This document shows positions 22,382 through 34,400 of a stretch of DNA of 64,000 nucleotides, piece after piece. The DNA comes from Neodontobutis hainanensis (lineage: Eukaryota; Chordata; Actinopteri; Gobiiformes; Odontobutidae), in the NCBI GenBank assembly GCA_024349245.1, contig JALDNG010000001.1, positions 5,282,001 through 5,346,000 of the forward strand, written 5' to 3'. How positions within the stretch are numbered: position 1 is the first letter of the stretch; each line of letters begins with the position of its first letter. Made by a program: the position numbers and the translations under genes. The notes under the pieces were generated by a model. It was not told where the DNA came from and did no database searches. It saw only the letters and a program-made list of their open reading frames with translations.

Positions 22382-24440
22382 CATTGAATGTTGGCCCATG
22401 AACATCCCCTAAGCCTTTTGGAGTTTGTTCCACTCAGCCTTGATGCGATCTGAGCTCTAACAGGTGCTACACATGGACGTTCGTGGTACAGCCTCGTTCC
22501 ATGGCATCAACTTGACTTAATGACTGACACAGAAGGTGCTGGAATTTCCGATCACTAAAACAGTTTTAACTGTAGAAAACAAAAAATAGAGAAAAACAAC
22601 TGTTGCAATTTGTCTACAGCTCCCTGAATTAACTATTTTTTTCTAGTATAAGATAGTAAAACATACAAAAACCTATGAGCATTACCTTGCATATTTAAAA
22701 AAATAGACAGTCCAAATATTTCTGATACATTTTCAATATGTATATAGATAATCCTGAAATTTCATGCTATTAAGAATTGTATGTAAATATTGTACAATGT
22801 CATGTACAAGCGTACCTAATGCACATTTTATCTTTTATTGTACAAAACAAAGCAGAAATGTACCAATGTGTTGGTTTCTATTCAGAGTGCGGTTCCGTAC
22901 AGCCGCATGCATAGGACAAATAAGACTACAGCCTAAAGCTTTTATACGATCCACTGTAAGATGTGCTCTTTATTTCTTTTAAGTATGGTTTGCTTTGGTT
23001 TGGTAGGGGAACATCAAAGGAACAAGTACACGTTCTCCAGCCACATGCTTAATTGTTGCTCATTGATTGCATTTGAAATACAGAATGAACTTTACCATGA
23101 AAAGTGTTCCCCTTCAGAGGGCAGGAATCAGTCCAACTGATTTTCTTAGTTTATCACGTATCATAAAAGTCAAACAACTTTCACTGAATGGTGGTCCATT
23201 GCAATGTTTTTCTGCCAAGTCCACCCAAAGACCGCTGCATTTAGTGACGTTTTTACAGAATAATATCATCTGTTAATTGGGTTAAACTTGGGTCCAGTAG
23301 GTCCGCAGAGGGTTAGAAAAACAGCCAACGTTATGTTGTATATTATGAGTAGAATATCACAAAGATATTTATATTTCCAATTGGACATTGCAATAGTTGA
23401 AGTGAATTAATAGACAGAAATATAGTTTGGTAATTTAAGTCTACTTCCAATGGGCCCAGTGATGCCACTGTTTTTTTTTTTTTTTTTTTGTTATTATTTG
23501 GTCAAGGCTTTGATCAGTCAAATAATTTCACATACAAAGTATTAATGCCTGGCTTATGAGGTACCATTGTAACTGAATACATATAATACTCATATTTATA
23601 TGGCTATAACAATAGGTGTGGGATATATGTGCTACTTTAGCCCACCTTTTGTAGCTAGTAGGTTGATGAGGACTGTCAAAGTGGATGTTGTCCAAAAAAT
23701 GCTAAATCTCAAATAATCTCTTCAGCTGAAAGAATGACTGGACACATTACTGAAGAGGGATGTGACCGGGCCAGGCTGAACCACAGCAGTGACTTTGGGT
23801 GGATTTGAAGTCTGAACTCAACTCTGCGTTAATGAATGATATCATTTGGCTGCTTTGATTTTCTTGTTGTGCATGTTTTAGGTAGTAACGCACCTGCTTG
23901 TCATATGGAACACTAACTTAGTTTGTTAAAGCAGAGGAAGCATTTCTCACATTTAGGGGCCTTGTCTTTTGTTTATTGTTATTTTGATTATTGATGTAAA
24001 TTATTTGTGTACAGTATTGCATATTTATTTTAAGCTTTACAAATATGCTAGATGGCAATAATACTACCGAGAGTTGCGAACTCGAGCCTTATATGTGTAT
24101 ATGTATGTTTTTTTTTTTTTTAAACAAATGATAGATCATGTGTTCAGAGTCCTTACTATGGTTATGTTCTCTTCATTTAAGAAGTGAATGTGGCCCTTTT
24201 TACCGTGAGGCTTTTTAACGTACTGTTTTGTTACTCCTTGTGTCATGGACAGAAAGTGTCCCAGTGTCTGCTCTGTGATACCACATTATTTATGAATATG
24301 CATGTGTAAGAGGCAGGGTGCAGTGCAGTTGTATTACTCCGAGTTGTCGGTCCAAGCCTCGCACATCATCAGTGGCCGTTGCTCCCACATCAAACACTAC
24401 ACTCATATCAAGTGCAATAAAGCATTAACTGCGGACTGAC
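22382..24440 (+). other. mbd5: mbd5 3' UTR
   Basis: After the TAA at 22379-22381 there is about 2.0 kb with no further coding exon before a canonical AATAAA. The stretch contains a Pumilio-type TGTAAATA at 22782-22789 and several AT-rich elements, both usual in long neuronal 3' UTRs. Other hexamer-like sites further down could extend the transcript. The extent is inferred from the poly(A) signal only. Confidence 0.6.
24416..24421 (+). terminator. mbd5: Candidate mbd5 poly(A) signal AATAAA
   Basis: A canonical hexamer in CAAGTGCAATAAAGCATTAA, 2.0 kb after the stop codon and before the intergenic repeats. It is the first canonical signal with a plausible context, but use is not demonstrated. 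Confidence 0.5.
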
Positions 24441-26245
24441 CGTGCACCGCGAGTTTCATAATACTGTCTCAAATGCTGTCAGTCTGCTGAGCTGAGCTGT
24501 TACCAGCCTCATCTCACCTTTACCAGACTTCCTCAGACCATTACTTTACACACACCAGAGCTACAAATGTTTGGACTTGAAAATCAAATGGAAAAATGGC
24601 AACTTGGACACCACTGTTTAAAGTCTCTGCTTGGAAAGGTCGTCAGAGATGGCCATGTGAGCCATTTTAACTAGGTTCTTGTGTACAGGCTGCTCCTCAA
24701 AAACCCAAATCTATTGTTACTGGAACAATCTCGAAACATTACATTAGTTCCCAAACTGGCGAGTAGTGACTTTTTTGTGCTAGTAACCAGTGTGTGGTGT
24801 TATTGATTACACTAAGAGCTTCTGAGAATGTGTGCACACTGAAATCTTGCCAGGACCTTTTGTTGCTTTGTAGCACCTAAACCCTGAAACAGTATTCATT
24901 GAGCATAATCACATAATTTTTAACTAGCTGTGAACTATTTGTCCTGGTTATATTTGAGCGTGCACATTAGAGGAGCTGAGTTTGAAGCTGAAAAGGTGGC
25001 ATGGACGTGTGAACACCGCTCTGTGGGTAAAGTTCATTCTGGCCCTCCCTCACGTCATGAGTTTGTACAATGCATTGATCAGTTTCCCTGGATTTGTCAT
25101 GAGCTCAAAGCCTTTTGGTCTGTACACGCTTTTCTTCTGTGATAGTGTGAGGTGTGAGTGTTTTCTGAATTTTCCATCCTTTCATTGTCAGTATTTGAGT
25201 TTTCAACTTGTATCTGAGTATATATTTTCTCACTAATATATACTTTGAGAAAGTAGACTTTGTGAAGAATGATGTGCACTCGATTGCTATTTGGTTTCCT
25301 TTTGCATTAATGTGGGCTAGGGATAGTTTGTCCATTATTTTGAGATTGTTTGAACATTTTTAATGGTTTGATGTAAGCAGCCTTTTTGTAAATATTGTGA
25401 AACATTACAGGTCATGCAGTGATGTAACATTTGAACAATGTTGCACAGATGTTTAAGATATTAAAAACATGCTCACTCTTACTTGAACAACGTTTGTGTC
25501 TTTTTTTTTTAATTTTTCACTGTTCCTTCAGTTTCAATTCACTACACTGACACAAGTCGTTTAAATAACACTGCCCTCTAGTGGTCAAGAATGAACGACG
25601 GCTCTTAAAGATGTCAGATACGAACACTGAACTGTAATGTTGTTCTTAATAACAATATTAGTGTGGCAGGTTTTCTTGCTCTGACCCAGAGTTTGTCAGT
25701 CTCCTGAAGAAGCTCTGATTGGATGGTTTCTTTCCTCATAAATAGGAAAACTGTGAAAACACTTTAACTTTAAATATGTTGAGAAGACCTAAACAATTTG
25801 ATTTCAATTTGATTGTTTTTAGATTTTATGTAAATTATATCAACTATGATTGATCAAACTATGTCAAATTAAAGCATTGTGCACCCTCACACTGAAATAG
25901 GCTAAATGCAGGTCATTAAAATAAATAAATGGAAAGATTATGTTTTAATTTTGAGTCCTATTTGTCAATTAAATTACTTGTGTAGCTCAAACTTTAAAAA
26001 TCTATATAGAGGTTATCCACAGCTACACTTCTCTAACATGTTTGATCATTGTTGCCATGGTCACTTTTCTTGGGTCCATTGATAATGATTTTTCTTACTT
26101 TTGCTAATCTCAAAGTGAACTGAATAGGATAACTCTGAGTTCAGATTTAAACTCTGAGTTAACATAACAGTAAGCTTTGTAAATTAAATAAATGTGGCGG
26201 CTGCTGCGTACACTCAATTATAGTGTTAAGATTTTTATATTATTT
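24441..26245. other. Intergenic, no gene seen
   Basis: Between the proposed mbd5 end and the first downstream SINE no exon-like segment was found. Open frames at 24930-25236 are short, have no family features and no splice context. In mammals EPC2 lies between MBD5 and KIF5C; no EPC2-like exon was recognised here. Confidence 0.5.
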
Positions 26246-26248
26246 TCC

Positions 26249-26547
26249 CACAGTGGCTCAGTGGTAGAGCGGTTGTCCCTCAACCGGAAGGTGGGTGCTT
26301 CAATTCCCACTCTCCCCACAATTCATACTGGTGTTGTGTCCTTGGGCAAGACACATAACCCACCTTGCCTCCAGTGATATTCCAGCTGTAACATTGGTGA
26401 AGCATGCCCCACCGTGAGGAGGCCCTGGGGAAGACCTAGGACATGCTGGCCTGGAAATACATCGGTATCCCTCTTGAAGAGCTGGAGGAAGTGTCTGGGG
26501 AGTGGGAAGTCTGGGCATCTCTGCTTAGACTGCTGCCCTCACAATGT
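26249..26547 (+). repeat. tRNA-derived SINE head followed by a Rex3 3' tail
   Basis: 26249-26377 is the SINE head in + orientation: CAGTGGCTCAGTGGTAGAGC, CAACCGGAAGGTGGG, TTCAATTCCCACTC. From about 26398 the sequence matches the 3' part of Rex3: AGGCCCTGGGGAAGACCTAG, GAGCTGGAGGAAGTGTCTGG, GAAGTCTGGGCATCTCTGCT. The two are separate insertions lying side by side. Confidence 0.75.
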
Positions 26548-27194
26548 TTACAGAGGTAATAAAAAGCTAAATGACCAAAAAAAAGCTTAATGTAAAATGT
26601 TAAAAAGCACAAATCTGCAAGTTTATTGTTAAAGTAAAACTTTATTTTCTTATCAGTTTACCGTCATAAAGTAAGACAATTGAACCAGTACAAATACTCA
26701 TTCTTCATAATGTCTCATGAACTAGCTTAATGTCTTATGGGTGGCATTTCCTCACTATGTACACTTGACTGGGCATAATCATAACTTAAACAGGCAATCT
26801 CCTACATTATTACAACAGAAGTAGTGTTTAAGTAAACATAGTCTTCTCCGTCTTACTTTTTGATATCCAGAAATAAACGGCAAGGTCAATGCGTTAGCAT
26901 GTGAGGCTAAACATAGTTTTTAAAAAGCAAAGCGCTGCTTTGAAAATACATTAACATAATTTGAAAAGACATGTCAACTAATTTATCACATCTCAAAAAA
27001 GTCAGGATCACAATAGAGTCATGATATTTACGGGACCATTTGAAATGATCTAGCACTTACCTGTGAGCTCCAGATGTGAATGAGTGTGAATTAAAGCACG
27101 ATGTGAGGCTTTGGGTGCCTGACAAACGAACCAAAAAGCACAATATAAATGCCCACAATTTACCATGACTTCAAAGCATAGATTGTAAATAAAT

Positions 27195-27585
27195 TCAATT
27201 CATTTCACTTTATTAGCCATTTGCAGTATAAAACCACATTGGAAAAAAATGTGCAAGAAGCTCAAAGTACAATGTCAGACATATAAAAGACATAACATAA
27301 AACAGACAATTAAAAACCACACATAAATATAAAGTGCCTAATTTAAAGTGCTTTTTTTAAAAATGATTACAGCTTGGGGAAAGAAACTGTTTAAATGGCG
27401 ATCAGTAGAACATGTGATCGATCTATACCTTCTCCCTGAGGGAAGCATTTCAAAGAAGGTCCCTGCAGGATGGCCTGAGGCATCATTAACAAGTTTTAAA
27501 GCACGATTCAAGAGTCTAGCTTTATATGTAACCTCCAGGAGCGGCAAAGTGCAGCCAATGATTGTATCTGAGCAGGCCTGGCCAA
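27195..27585 (-). mobile_element. LINE ORF2 3'-terminal remnant (CR1/L2-like)
   Basis: The - strand encodes a frame at 27589-27338 with the pattern LLNRALKLVNDASG...EMLPSGRRYRSI...NSFFPQAVIIF. This is characteristic of the extreme C-terminus of fish non-LTR ORF2 proteins. The rest of the element is missing, as in most 5'-truncated LINE copies. The clade assignment is tentative. Confidence 0.65.
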
Positions 27586-27587
27586 GC

Positions 27588-27894
27588 ATCTCCCATGAAA
27601 CCTCCTAAATGGTCGTTGCGTAAGGGCGCTGTCCTAATATTGCTGTATTTCGCCGTAAAACGGAAATATAAGGAGAAAATCAATGGTGACTTTATGGGTG
27701 TAAAAATCATGTTTACAGCCTGGTACAAAAGATGGCTCCGATCTCTTTTACTGACAACTCTAAAAACTATTGTTTTACTGAGGAGTAAAAACCGAAAATC
27801 CCGGATGTAACGGCCATTTTATTGCCGAATCGTAACAACAATCTTAAATAAGGGACCAATGGGCGGACAACATCCATATTTATACTATCTATGG
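27588..27894. repeat. Unclassified interspersed repeat, copy 2 of 3
   Basis: It matches 18373-18747 block by block, including CGGAAATATAAGGAGAAAA, AATCATGTTTACAGCCTGGTA and GGGACCAATGGGCGGA. It directly abuts the LINE remnant. Confidence 0.65.
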
Positions 27895-28249
27895 GCCTGG
27901 CTCATCTCGAACAGAGTCTGCTCAAACTGAACCTGAACTTACCTGAATCAAAACCTAAACAGGCTTCCAGACGGTTTAGGTTTTGTTTGCTTTAATCAAA
28001 ATGTTTTGTTTGACTAATTCTTTTTTATTTTGTATTTTTCAAAACGTATTGTTTGATCATTTTGACACAAATTAATTCCATATTCCGAACGATTCCATAC
28101 ATTAGGACTAATTATAGGAAACTATAAAGCTTAAACTAATTAAGAAATGGGCGATATCATAACAAATCCTCAAAGGGCCGTCTATTGCTCACTCCTGGGC
28201 TGTGGGCTGGACTGCACCTCCTGATGCTGAATGACGAAGCTTGTGTCTA

Positions 28250-28496
28250 CGCACGTGCCTGTGATGTAGGTGATGCAGGCAGCGCGCGCCCACATCAAGT
28301 CGGGAGCGCGCTTTAGCCCGCGCTGGTCACTGCGGCTCCTCTCTGCAGACAGAGCCTGGCAGACAGCGCCCCGGGACGTACAGACATGCATCTCTCTGTT
28401 GGGACGAGCCTCACAGAGCGCGCCCCTGGACTGGGCTGACCGGGCGTGCTGCTGTTAGGACTGAATACACTGCTGCGGGACCAGGACTGCGGGGCC
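28250..28496 (+). promoter_or_regulatory. kif5c: GC-rich, CpG-dense 5' flank and 5' UTR of kif5c
   Basis: The 250 bases before the kif5c ATG are much more GC- and CpG-rich than the surrounding DNA (for example GGCAGCGCGCGCCC, GGGAGCGCGC, AGCGCGCCCC). This is typical of a vertebrate CpG-island promoter. No convincing TATA box was seen. The transcription start cannot be placed from sequence. The ATG at 28497 has a strong context (G at -3, G at +4). Confidence 0.55.
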
Positions 28497-31400
28497 ATGG
28501 CGGACGCGGCGGAGTGCGGCGTAAGGGTCATGTGCCGCTTCCGGCCGCTCAACGAGGCAGAGATCCGCAGAGGAGACCAATACATCCCAAAATTCAAGCA
28601 GGACGACACCGTGGTCATTACGGTAACTTCCATTGATGTGTGCGCGCGTGTATGTTCTCAGTGTGCTGGGGTGGACAGGGCAAAGTGCGTCACGGGCCCG
28701 CTCCATCCCCGCTCCATCCCCGCTCCATCCCCGCTCCATCCCAGCTCCATCCCAGCTCCCACAAGCTTGTGGCAGATAGAATATCATGTCCAATTCCGTT
28801 CAAAGCACAGAGTGAGTGAACCTTGCACATTACTGTGAGGAGTGAGCAGGATGTCAGGGATAAATGAATAGAAATAGAAATGAACAGGCATCTGTCACAT
28901 ATGTCTGAGGCGTGGACCTGGCAAGGCCCTGTCACCATGCTGCGTTTACACTGCCATATTCTGATGAATCAGTCTCACTGGGTCTTGGTCCAGACTCAGA
29001 GGCATTAGAGCAGCTCAAATACAGAGAGAGAATTCCACCATCATTGACAAACAGCTTTAAATTCAGCCTCAGGTCAGAGGTTCTCTGAAAGCAGGGGCCA
29101 GGAGGAGGTATACTACTGCAGTAAACTGGAGAAGGACAGGCTCTCTCAAGTTTAATTCCATGTAGGCATGAGTGCACTGCTTTTATTCATAATGCAGCTG
29201 CTGCAACAGAACAAACTTAAGACTAGAAACCATGTTTTCTTTTACTATGCTTTTTTTATCACAAGAAAAATTAAATCTATGTTTGAGAAGATGTTGGCTT
29301 TTTTGTTTTAGTTTCTCTAACTTCCATTTTTGCTCCAGTGAGAAATCTCCTTTTTCCAACAAACGCCTCACTGTTGACTCACAGCTGAGGGAGAGCACCG
29401 GGACCGACCCGTGCTGCTCCAGCAGAAACATGGAGGAAACTCGTTTGGGAGCATTGATTTATGACCAGGAAGTGGCTCAGGCAGGTCCAGGAGATCTATG
29501 CATTATTTACACTGTTGCATTATGCTCCATAGTCATGGTGCTGTCAGGCCCAGCTGTCAGAAACCTGTTCTGTCAGGGGCCTGTTCTGTCAGGGCCCGGT
29601 ATAAAAAAAGGAACAATTCAAAAACTCATATTCTTCCTTTGAAATCCACAGCTTTGTTTGCTCTATGTGCATTTCTATTAGACAGCCCTATGAGTGCATC
29701 ATGTTCATATTTTGTTAAGTTGTCCTGTTTTGTCAATCCGATCCTTTGAAATGAAGAGGTCTGAAATATTGATTATTGCTGATTCTGTGATTGGCTCCTG
29801 GACCTTCCCCTCCTCCTCTATCAAGTTTTATCTTCTTTTTCTGCCTGGTAGCATGAATGTCCTTTTTTTTTTTAAAAATTCCTGCATTAGAGTGACTCCA
29901 CCTTAAAGGTATCAGGGACTAAAGCCATCATCATGGACCACAGAGGAGGAGTCGAAAACAAAGCCTATTACAACAGCCTATTAGATTTATGTCCTTATGG
30001 CCACAAGTGACCTTCTTCAGCTAGTTATATATTTTTTTCCTACAGCAATAAGCTATGCATTTTAACCATTGAGTTGAACAATAAAAAAACAAAATAATGA
30101 AGAAATGTTGACATGGTCCAATTGCTTCCCCTAGTGGTTATACAGAACCCTGCAGTTAGTAGTGTGCTGGTGTCGAACTAGTAATGGATGATCAGTATTC
30201 AAAAAATGGTTTATTACTCGAGCCTTCAACGACACAGTGCTCGAGTAGGACATCTAGTGGTCAATAAAATGAAGTGCAATCGAGATTTATTTGTTTATGG
30301 ATTGAACCAATTTGATTGTTCATGCACATTCCTGTTCTACTACACAACATGGTTTTATGGTTTCAAATTGACACAATAATCTGATAAGTGGTCTAAAGCT
30401 CTATATTTGTACCAGAAATATTGTGCTATGAATCAGATTCTATTCTAAAATAAATTTAAATAGCCCATAGCTTAAATTAAATAGTGGATGTTCAGTAGGA
30501 TAGGCCGACAAATGTGATCTCATTTCATGTTTAATTGATGAGCTAAATAACAGTGCTCTGTAGGCAATCAAACCCAGGCTAAATAGTTGACATTGACCAA
30601 AGCCTGTGGATTACATGATGCTCCACAAATTCCATTGAGATTATTTGACTCATGTTACACTACACTACTATAATCATCCATTCTGACCAATGTGCATGTT
30701 AGAGTGCTCACATCAACTTTTTTCATTTGCTCTGAGTATCATGGCTTAGAAGACCTAATGTTTTAGAATCTTTAGAACTTTAGATCTGAATGCAACACTG
30801 TCACACCAAATCTTTGGGGACTCAGTCTCTTTTTGCTTCGTCCATTTATGCTATCTAAAAAAACTAATGTTATACTATGCATTAAAAGCAGAAAAACCCG
30901 GATGTAACAGCCATTTAATTGCCCTGTGGTAAGAACAATATTGGTGAATGGGGCTGCAATAACATTGCGCTATAGTCTGTAAATACAATCATTGGCTACT
31001 GCGAATGTGTCAGAGCCTCAGGTGTCAGAGCACCATCACTGGTCACAACTGAAACCAGTCAGTACAAATGAACAAGGTGCAAGCTCATTAATGTCTCCAG
31101 CCCAACAAAATAAAAGCTTTTGATCTTTTTCAAACTGAAGCCTGGATCTGCTCAAAGTTTTCTTTGACCCTTTCATGATCACCTTTGATTTGTGGGATGC
31201 CAGCTCTCCTCTTGTACATTTGATATATATATTTAAACTTCTGTGTTAGTGATCTGTATCGGCCCCATCAATCTCTCATCCCAGATAATGACCTCCCACT
31301 ATCTGAGTGTGAGTGTGACTGCGTTTTGTGTGAACAGGGAAAGCCGTACGTGTTCGACCGAGTGCTGCCCCCCAACACCACCCAGGAGCAGGCGTACAAC

Positions 31401-34400
31401 CAGTGCGCCAAGCAGATTGTCAAAGGTACGCCTCTAATCTGCTCTCAGCAAAACCGTACAAGTGACCCTTCAGATTATTCCCTCCAAACCTCTAGAACAC
31501 ACATGACATTATACAAACATGTTCATGTATGTTCATTACCACAACTTTCCAGTGACTAGTTTGAATGCATTGGCTTATCTTTAACTGGCAGCTGGTTCAT
31601 CCACTCAGGTCCTGCCTCTTTAAAGGAATGCCTGGATGTTAATGTGCATTTTCTAGCTCGGAAAAATGCTCTTCCCAAGTTTTTACACAGCATCTAACCC
31701 CACAAAGTTATATAGCCACACACTACTGATCTTACAAATGGTAAATCCAAGAGTAAACTCTATACTATTGAGCAGAGTGGTAACACCGTTGTACTGTAGT
31801 TATTAATTTGTGTCTGAATAACGTTGTTCATTGCAGATGTGCTGGGTGGTTTTAATGGGACCATATTCGCCTACGGACAGACGTCCTCTGGAAAGACACA
31901 CACCATGGAGGTGAGCAAAGACAAATAAATTTATGTTAATCCCCAAATTTGACATCAGAGTGTTCAGAGTGACCCAATGGCACTGTTTTACATCACTCAT
32001 CATTTTCCTAAAAAGTCATTTCGCTATGGGACTTGAGATGGGACAAATGACCGATTTATGATTATTTCTGACTTGTAATTGCAGGGCAAACTGCATGACA
32101 CACAGTTGATGGGCATCATCCCTCGCATTGCACATGACATTTTCGACCACATTTACTCCATGGACGAGAACCTGGAGTTCCACATCAAGGTAAAACAGGG
32201 CCCCATGTCTCTGTTATGTGTCTTGTTAATAATACTATAAACATTTTTGGTCAAATTCATTTTTTGTTTACAGGTTTCTTATTTTGAAATCTATTTGGAT
32301 AAAATCAGAGACCTACTCGATGGTAAGACTTCTTTTGTATCAAATTTTTCACAATGTTTCACAATTTTTCAAAAGTTTTTCACAAGTTTTTTCACAAGTA
32401 TGGTTTTTGTGCATTATTACTCTGCTTCTGTTTTTGTGAAGTGTCCAAGACCAACCTGTCAGTGCACGAGGACAAGAATAGAGTGCCCTATGTGAAGGTG
32501 GGTCTTCTGGGTCAGCGTCTCTTCAGTGGAACAGCGCACTCTCACGTCATCAGTCCTTTGGTGTGAACTCTGAGCTGTTGTCTTTACTTCCAGGGCTGCA
32601 CTGAGCGCTTTGTGTCCAGTCCTGAGGAGGTGATGGACATCATTGATGAGGGCAAATCCAATCGACATGTGGCTGTCACAAGTGTGTATTTTCACTTAAA
32701 CTACTTTTTTTCATTTGAAGACCACAAGTAATGTCAGGTTTATATAATAGATGTTTATCACAGATGGGTTCTTAGTTCTGGGAACAGGTCTCATTATTTC
32801 CGAGCTTCCAGGACCCTCTTTGTGAAGGTATTATAGGCATGCCCCAGTGGAAGGAGGCCCCGGGGTCGACCTAGGACACAACATGAGGGACTATGGCCAT
32901 TTCCCAATTATCAGAACCTTCCCTGGAAACCAGGCGCTGAAGGGGTGTTCCATTTGTTTTCAAACCCTACTTCCCACCAAGGACTAAGTGCTTTATTTGG
33001 CCAAAATACCACAGCTGATTGTACTATTTTAATTGTTGAGAGATACAGTTTCAGTGCTCACTATTATAATAATTTTATAATATCATTATAAAAATCTAAT
33101 TGTGGCATGCGTATCGTAATACGTATTTTATTGCCAGTGGCTTGCCAATACATATCCCTACTACTAATTACTAATACAGCAAGGATTCTATGATATGGCT
33201 CATACAGGGGGAGATACAGTATGTGACATAAACTGTTGTGTCTTTGTCCTGTTCCAGACATGAACGAACACAGCTCTCGCAGCCACAGTATCTTCCTCAT
33301 CAACATCAAGCAGGAGAACGTGGAGACAGAGACCAAACTGTCGGGAAAGCTCTACCTGGTGGACCTGGCGGGAAGCGAGAAGGTCAGTCACATGACAGGG
33401 GAGCGTTATGGAGGTGCGCTACAAGTATGTGATGTAATATGCGTGCTCTACAGGTGAGTAAGACCGGAGCAGAAGGCGCGGTGCTGGACGAAGCCAAGAA
33501 CATCAACAAATCTCTGTCGGCTCTGGGCAACGTCATCTCCGCTCTGGCCGAGGGCACTGTCAGTTCACCTTCCACTACACATCTTTTTACAACATAGGAA
33601 ACTACACTGTCAGAATAAAACTCTGCTCATGGTCTGTTCATCAGAAAAGCCATGTGCCGTATCGAGACAGCAAGATGACACGCATTCTGCAGGACTCTCT
33701 GGGTGGGAACTGTCGCACCACAATCATCATCTGCTGCTCACCCTCCGTCTACAACGAGCCAGAGACAAAGTCCACGCTCATGTTCGGACAGAGGTACAGA
33801 ACATAGCCACTTCATGATATTATAAATAATCATGCGTTGTGCATTATAACATAACTACACTGTAGAGGCTGATACCAAATATCCATCCATTCATCCATCT
33901 TCTTCCGCTTATCTGGGGCCCAGACTTCCTCTTCTCCAGACACTTCCTCCAGCTCTTTTAGGGCAATACAGAGGCGTTCCCAGGCCAGCCAAGAAACATT
34001 GTCCCTCCAGTCCCTCCAGTCTTTCCCGGGGCCTCCTCCCAGTGGGACGCGTCCAGAACACCTCCCCAGGAAGGTGTCCAGGAGGCATCCAAAACAAACG
34101 TCAAATGTCTAAGGGAGCGCCCAGCCACCCTAAGGAGACGGCTCATATCAGCCGCCTCTATCTGGGCTCTTGTCCTTTCCGCCATGACTCACAGCTCATG
34201 ACCATAGGTGAGAGTAGATCGTAGATTGATGTAGATAGACTGGTAAATCAAGAGCGTCGCCTTGCAGATTAGCTTCTTCTTTACCATGACAGACCGGTAC
34301 ATACTTGAACTCTTCCACTTGAGGCAGGAGCTCTCCACCAACCTGAAGGGGGCAAGCCACCCTTTTCCGAGAAACATGACCTTCTCACTTGGCTTCAAAC

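Larger units (their letters stand above)
28497..33793 (+). other. kif5c: kif5c exons 1-10: motor domain
   Basis: These exons encode about residues 1-321. Visible are the P-loop GQTSSGKT (85-92), switch I with NEHSSRSH (198-205), switch II DLAGSEK (231-237), the microtubule-binding region HVPYRDSKMTRILQDSLGGN (in exon 10), and FGQRAK leading into the neck. Every nucleotide-binding residue expected of an active kinesin is present. Exon 1 is separated from exon 2 by a 2.7-kb intron; the rest are tightly spaced. Confidence 0.95.

Noticed and set aside
24930..25236. Overlapping 70- and 84-codon frames in the mbd5-kif5c gap, considered as epc2 remnants
   Set aside because: No Enhancer-of-Polycomb sequence pattern, no splice sites, and two frames equally open.
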